Shown in pieces: positions 60,888-64,000 of a stretch of DNA of 64,000 nt. Source of the stretch: Spiribacter salilacus (lineage in GTDB: Bacteria; Pseudomonadota; Gammaproteobacteria; Nitrococcales; Nitrococcaceae); assembly GCF_009649225.1 (NCBI RefSeq), contig NZ_WJPP01000001.1:555073-619072 (forward strand), written 5' to 3'. Positions within the stretch are counted from its first letter, which is position 1. Every line of letters begins with the position of its first letter. The notes under the pieces are model-generated. The model was not told where the DNA came from, did no database searches, and saw nothing but the letters and a program-made list of their open reading frames with translations. Position numbers and translations under genes: made by a program.

Positions 60888-62075
60888 ATGACTAATGCGT
60901 TTGACCCCGCTGCGGTAACCGGTAACTGGGGGTTTCCAAACCAAATCTTGGTGGGGCCTGGGCGTCTATCTGAATTGGCGCAAGTTTGCAGCGATTTGGG
61001 TATCACCAATCCGTTAGTTGTTACCGACCCGGGCTTACGAGAACTTCCACCGGTTCACGAGACAATGCAGACGCTCGATAAGGCCGGAGTAAAAAGTGCG
61101 CTCTTCTCCGATGTTGATGGTAACCCGGTAGACAGCAACGTTGATGCCGGCGTAACGGCCTATCAGCAGGGCAGTCATGATGGCGTGATTGCCATTGGCG
61201 GCGGTAGCGCCTTGGATGTGGGCAAAGCCATTGCACTGATGCTGGGCCAAAACCGCCCAATTTGGGACTTTGAGGATATTGGAGATTATTGGAAACGCGC
61301 CAACCCGGATGTGATTGCACCCGTTATCGCGATTCCAACAACGGCTGGAACAGGATCGGAGGTGGGTCGTGCCAGCGTTATCACCAATACTCAGACGCAT
61401 CGCAAAGTGATTATCTTTCACCCGTTGATGCTGCCAAAAACCGTCATTCTCGATCCTGAGCTAACCGTCGGCTTACCGGCTGGATTAACGGCCGCAACCG
61501 GCATGGATGCTTTTGTGCACTGCTTTGAAGCATGGTGTGCACCCGGTTTTCATCCCATGGCAGATGGCATTGCCCTAGAGGGCATGCGCCTTGTTGCAGA
61601 AGCTCTACCCAAAGCGACGAGTCACGGGGCTGACTTAGAGGCCAGAACAAAAATGCTGGCTGCCGCGAGCATGGGTGCCGTTGCGTTCCAAAAAGGACTC
61701 GGTGGTGTGCATGCGATTGCCCACCCCGTTGGTGCACGTTTTGGCACGCATCACGGCCTAACTAATGCGGTCATCCTGCCTTATATGATGCTTCATAATC
61801 GGCCTGAGATTGAAGATAGAATGTATCCAATTGCGCGCACGCTTGGCCTAAAGGCTGAGTCATTCGATGCCGTGCTTGATTGGGTTCTTACATTCCGTGA
61901 GCAACTCGGCATTCCACATACCCTGAGTGATTTAGACGTTGATTTAGCGCTGGCCGACGAAATTGGGGCTCTGGCGGCCGTTGACCCGCCGGCCATGTCA
62001 AACCCGCGTAAACTATCGGCCGAGGAGTACACCCAAGTGTTCTCTGCCGCAGTAACGGGGCAATTGAAACGTTAG
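60888..62075 (+). CDS. Iron-containing alcohol dehydrogenase
   Basis: A 395-residue group III alcohol dehydrogenase: GGGSALDVGKAIALML near residue 104, TTAGTGSEVGRASVIT near 154, and the metal site in AHPVGARFGTHHGLTNAVIL near 280 with further histidines. It oxidises an alcohol to an aldehyde that the upstream dehydrogenase would take on. It starts 12 bp after that gene, so the ligase, ALDH and ADH form one operon. It ends 7 bp before tRNA-Ala. Confidence 0.85.
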   Translation: MTNAFDPAAVTGNWGFPNQILVGPGRLSELAQVCSDLGITNPLVVTDPGLRELPPVHETMQTLDKAGVKSALFSDVDGNPVDSNVDAGVTAYQQGSHDGVIAIGGGSALDVGKAIALMLGQNRPIWDFEDIGDYWKRANPDVIAPVIAIPTTAGTGSEVGRASVITNTQTHRKVIIFHPLMLPKTVILDPELTVGLPAGLTAATGMDAFVHCFEAWCAPGFHPMADGIALEGMRLVAEALPKATSHGADLEARTKMLAAASMGAVAFQKGLGGVHAIAHPVGARFGTHHGLTNAVILPYMMLHNRPEIEDRMYPIARTLGLKAESFDAVLDWVLTFREQLGIPHTLSDLDVDLALADEIGALAAVDPPAMSNPRKLSAEEYTQVFSAAVTGQLKR

Positions 62076-62082
62076 AAATAAG

Positions 62083-62158
62083 TGGTGGAGCCAGGCGGGA
62101 TCGAACCGCCGACCTCCTGCATGCCATGCAGGCGCTCTCCCAGCTGAGCTATGGCCCC
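62083..62158 (-). tRNA. tRNA-Ala (GGC)
   Basis: The reverse strand gives GGGGCCATAGCTCAGC..., anticodon stem CCTGC/GCAGG with loop ATGGCAT (anticodon GGC), T-arm GGTTCGATCCC and encoded CCA. It lies directly downstream of gltX. Confidence 0.95.
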
Positions 62159-62197
62159 CGAAAGGAACGCAGAGTCTAGAAATCAGACGGGTTAATG

Positions 62198-63622
62198 TCA
62201 AGCTTCAACTTGCGCTTTTGCCCAGGCAATTGCGCTTTTGATGCGGCTTAACGTGGCATCGCGGCCTAGCAACGCCAAAGTTATATCGATAGGTGGAGAC
62301 ACCGGGCCACCAGCAACTGCTACGCGCAGTGGCTGGGCAACTTTGCCCAGCTTTAGGTCGTGCTCTTCTGCCACGCCGAGTACGGCTTGATGCGCGCTTT
62401 CTGCCGTCCAATGTTCAACTAAAGACAGCGCATGATAGAGCGCCTCTAGCGTGTCTTCTGCGCCACACAGATGCTTACGCCCCGCTTTTTCATCATAGCT
62501 TTGCGGCGCTTCATAAAAAAACCGACTGTTTTGCGCCATTTCAACCAACGTGCGACTGCGCTCGGCCTGCGCTTGCACCAAGGTTTCAATATCCGGTGCA
62601 CCCTCAGCGGCCGGATCTAACCCAATCGCCCCTAAATGCCAGGCCAAATGCCTTGCTACATAGGCAACCGGTAGTGTTTTAATGTAGTGCTGATTAAGCC
62701 AGTCGAGTTTAGAGGGGTTAATACTGCTTGCTGAATGATTGATATCAGCCACATCAAACAGCTCAACCATCTCATCTAGACTAAATATTTCTTGATCACC
62801 ATGCGCCCAGCCCAAGCGCACCAAATAATTAATCATTGCCTCCGGCAGATAGCCGGCGTCCCGAAACTCCATCACGTTAGCAGCGCCGGTGCGCTTAGAG
62901 AGCTTTTTACCTTCTTCATCCAAAATCATTGGCACATGCGCATACACGGGCGGCTCTACGCCAAGCGCCTGTAAAATATTGGACTGCCGGGCGCTGTTAT
63001 TTAGATGATCATCGCCACGAATGACATGGCTCACCTTCATATCCATATCATCAACCACCACCACAAAATTATAGGTGGGGGTACCATCGCCCCGTGCAAT
63101 AATCAGATCATCAAGTTCGTGGTTATCAAACACCACATTCCCTTTCACCTGATCATGCACAACCGTATGGCCTTCGCGTGGCTGACGAAAACGGATAACG
63201 GGCTGATCTGATACATCATCACCGGTGGGTGGCGCATCAAGGTCGCGACAGCGCCCGTCATAGCGGGCTTTAACCTTGGCCTCAATTTGACCGGCACGCA
63301 GGGCATCGAGTCTCTCTCGTGAGCAATAACATCGATAAGCGGTGCCATCAGCTAACATCTGATCCAGCACTTCTTTGTAACGATCAAATCGATGGGTTTG
63401 GTAAAACGGCCCATCATCATAATCAAGACCCAGCCAGCTCATCCCTTCTAAGATGGCGTTAATGGCCTCGGGCGTGGATCGCTCCAAATCGGTATCTTCA
63501 ATACGCAAAACGAACCGACCGCCGTGCCGGCGCGCGTAGAGCCAAGAAAATAAGGCGGTACGAGCCCCGCCGATATGAAGAAAGCCGGTAGGACTAGGCG
63601 CAAAACGAGTAATAACTGTCAT
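62198..63622 (-). CDS. gltX: Glutamyl-tRNA synthetase
   Basis: A 474-residue class I synthetase: FAPSPTGFLHIGGARTALFS at the start holds the HIGH-type motif, GKKLSKRTGAANVMEF near residue 240 the KMSKS loop, and YCYCS...C near residue 97 the zinc-site region. It charges tRNA-Glu in the cytoplasm. The length is normal. It reads toward tRNA-Ala, and tRNA-Glu lies 13 kb further on the same strand. Confidence 0.97.
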   Translation of the reverse strand: MTVITRFAPSPTGFLHIGGARTALFSWLYARRHGGRFVLRIEDTDLERSTPEAINAILEGMSWLGLDYDDGPFYQTHRFDRYKEVLDQMLADGTAYRCYCSRERLDALRAGQIEAKVKARYDGRCRDLDAPPTGDDVSDQPVIRFRQPREGHTVVHDQVKGNVVFDNHELDDLIIARGDGTPTYNFVVVVDDMDMKVSHVIRGDDHLNNSARQSNILQALGVEPPVYAHVPMILDEEGKKLSKRTGAANVMEFRDAGYLPEAMINYLVRLGWAHGDQEIFSLDEMVELFDVADINHSASSINPSKLDWLNQHYIKTLPVAYVARHLAWHLGAIGLDPAAEGAPDIETLVQAQAERSRTLVEMAQNSRFFYEAPQSYDEKAGRKHLCGAEDTLEALYHALSLVEHWTAESAHQAVLGVAEEHDLKLGKVAQPLRVAVAGGPVSPPIDITLALLGRDATLSRIKSAIAWAKAQVEA

Positions 63623-63690
63623 AGCGCCTAGTTTACCAGAACCGTTTCGTTGACAGCTTGTCGGGGAGTTTCTAAACTTCCAAGGCAGAT

Positions 63691-63765
63691 GGGCAGTTAG
63701 CTCAGCGGGAGAGCACTGCCTTCACACGGCAGGGGTCACTGGTTCAATCCCAGTACCGCCCACCA
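63691..63765 (+). tRNA. tRNA-Val (CAC)
   Basis: GGGCAGTTAGCTCAGCGGGA..., anticodon stem CTGCC/GGCAG with loop TTCACAC (anticodon CAC), T-arm GGTTCAATCCC, encoded CCA. One A-C mismatch (position 5-68) occurs in the acceptor stem. Confidence 0.92.
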
Positions 63766-63791
63766 ATTTTTTACCAATCCAATCAACAATT

Positions 63792-63818
63792 TAGCGCCAT
63801 ATCGGCGCTATTTTTTTA
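63792..63818 (+). terminator. Intrinsic terminator after tRNA-Val
   Basis: TAGCGCC (63792-63798) pairs with GGCGCTA (63804-63810) over a five-base loop, then a run of T. A standard rho-independent terminator for the tRNA transcript. Confidence 0.85.
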
Positions 63819-63821
63819 TTT

Positions 63822-63853
63822 AAAAGTAGTATAGTTTTTCCTATACTACTTTT
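63822..63853. repeat. AT-rich perfect hairpin beside the IS element
   Basis: AAAAGTAGTATAG (63822-63834) and CTATACTACTTTT (63841-63853) are exact reverse complements over a six-base loop, followed by more T. It may be a second terminator protecting the tRNA from IS-driven transcription, or a bidirectional one. Confidence 0.65.
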
Positions 63854-63869
63854 TTCGCTTGTAGCGTGC

Positions 63870-64000
63870 TGTAATGACCCCCGGGTTTCTGCACACCTTA
63901 TGACCCTAATGCTGGGTGTGCACTGGGTGCCGCATAGCCCAGAGACTGATGCGGCCGTTCGTTATTGTAAAACCGGATCCATTGCCCGACCACATGGCGT
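63870..64000 (-). mobile_element. End of an IS3-family insertion sequence
   Basis: The transposase 3' end lies at the right edge, and TGTAATGACCCCCGGGTTTC at 63870 onward has the TG start expected of an IS3-family terminal inverted repeat. The other end and the rest of the element are outside the window, so the exact boundary is an estimate. Confidence 0.65.
63898..64000 (-). CDS. IS3-family transposase OrfB, C-terminal part (cut by edge)
   Basis: The reverse strand reads HVVGQWIRFYNNERPHQSLG followed by YAAPSAHPALGS and TAA 63898. The FYNxxRPHQSLGY block is the standard end of the DDE integrase core in IS3-group transposases. Only 34 codons are in the window. Confidence 0.9.
   Translation of the reverse strand, partial: RHVVGQWIRFYNNERPHQSLGYAAPSAHPALGS

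Overview
The window looks like a chromosomal segment of a gammaproteobacterium, probably marine or halophilic. The evidence is gltX with adjacent tRNA genes, an Uup-type ABC-F ATPase, TRAP and polyamine-type ABC transporters, an outer-membrane barrel, and many small toxin-antitoxin (TA) loci. I cannot name a genus from the sequence alone.

Bases 1-13 kb are an accessory, defence-like region: a DUF262 protein cut by the left edge, a truncated SbcD/Mre11-type nuclease, a HEPN protein, a DUF2779 protein that joins a Cas4-like nuclease to a DEDD exonuclease, an unknown protein, a GIY-YIG protein, a large unknown protein, a tandem-AAA ATPase followed by a WYL regulator, and a NERD-helicase. Bases 13-37 kb are a mosaic of short genes on both strands: 5'-nucleotidase, YqiA-type esterase, SLOG (DUF2493) protein, tandem RHH-like protein, outer-membrane barrel, HD protein, racemase, yoeB-yefM, ribokinase, a Nif11-type peptide precursor, a second tandem-AAA ATPase, an exonuclease, a choloylglycine-hydrolase-like enzyme, LysR plus isocitrate dehydrogenase, WYL regulator, methyltransferase, TenA and LldD. 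Many genes here have lost an internal or terminal piece. Toxin genes in particular are broken while their antitoxins stay open.

Bases 37-49 kb look like settled metabolic genome: an omega-amino acid aminotransferase, a complete polyamine-type ABC transporter, two membrane proteins and an 8-oxoguanine deaminase-like amidohydrolase in one overlapping run, then TrpB2, with Uup convergent to it. A 13-kb catabolic block (49.2-62.1 kb) lies between tRNA-Glu and tRNA-Ala. It holds a GlpA/GlpB-like oxidoreductase pair with an FGGY kinase, a TRAP transporter, a class I glutamine amidotransferase, an RpiR regulator, a glutamine-synthetase-like ligase, an aldehyde dehydrogenase and an iron alcohol dehydrogenase. 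Together these suggest uptake and gamma-glutamylation-based breakdown of an amino alcohol or polyol amine. The window ends with gltX, tRNA-Val, two hairpins and the end of an IS3-family element.

The points most worth following up are the Nif11 precursor without modification enzymes beside one of two duplicated tandem-AAA ATPases, the gamma-glutamylation cluster between the tRNA genes, and the repeated collapse of toxins and other genes by internal deletion.
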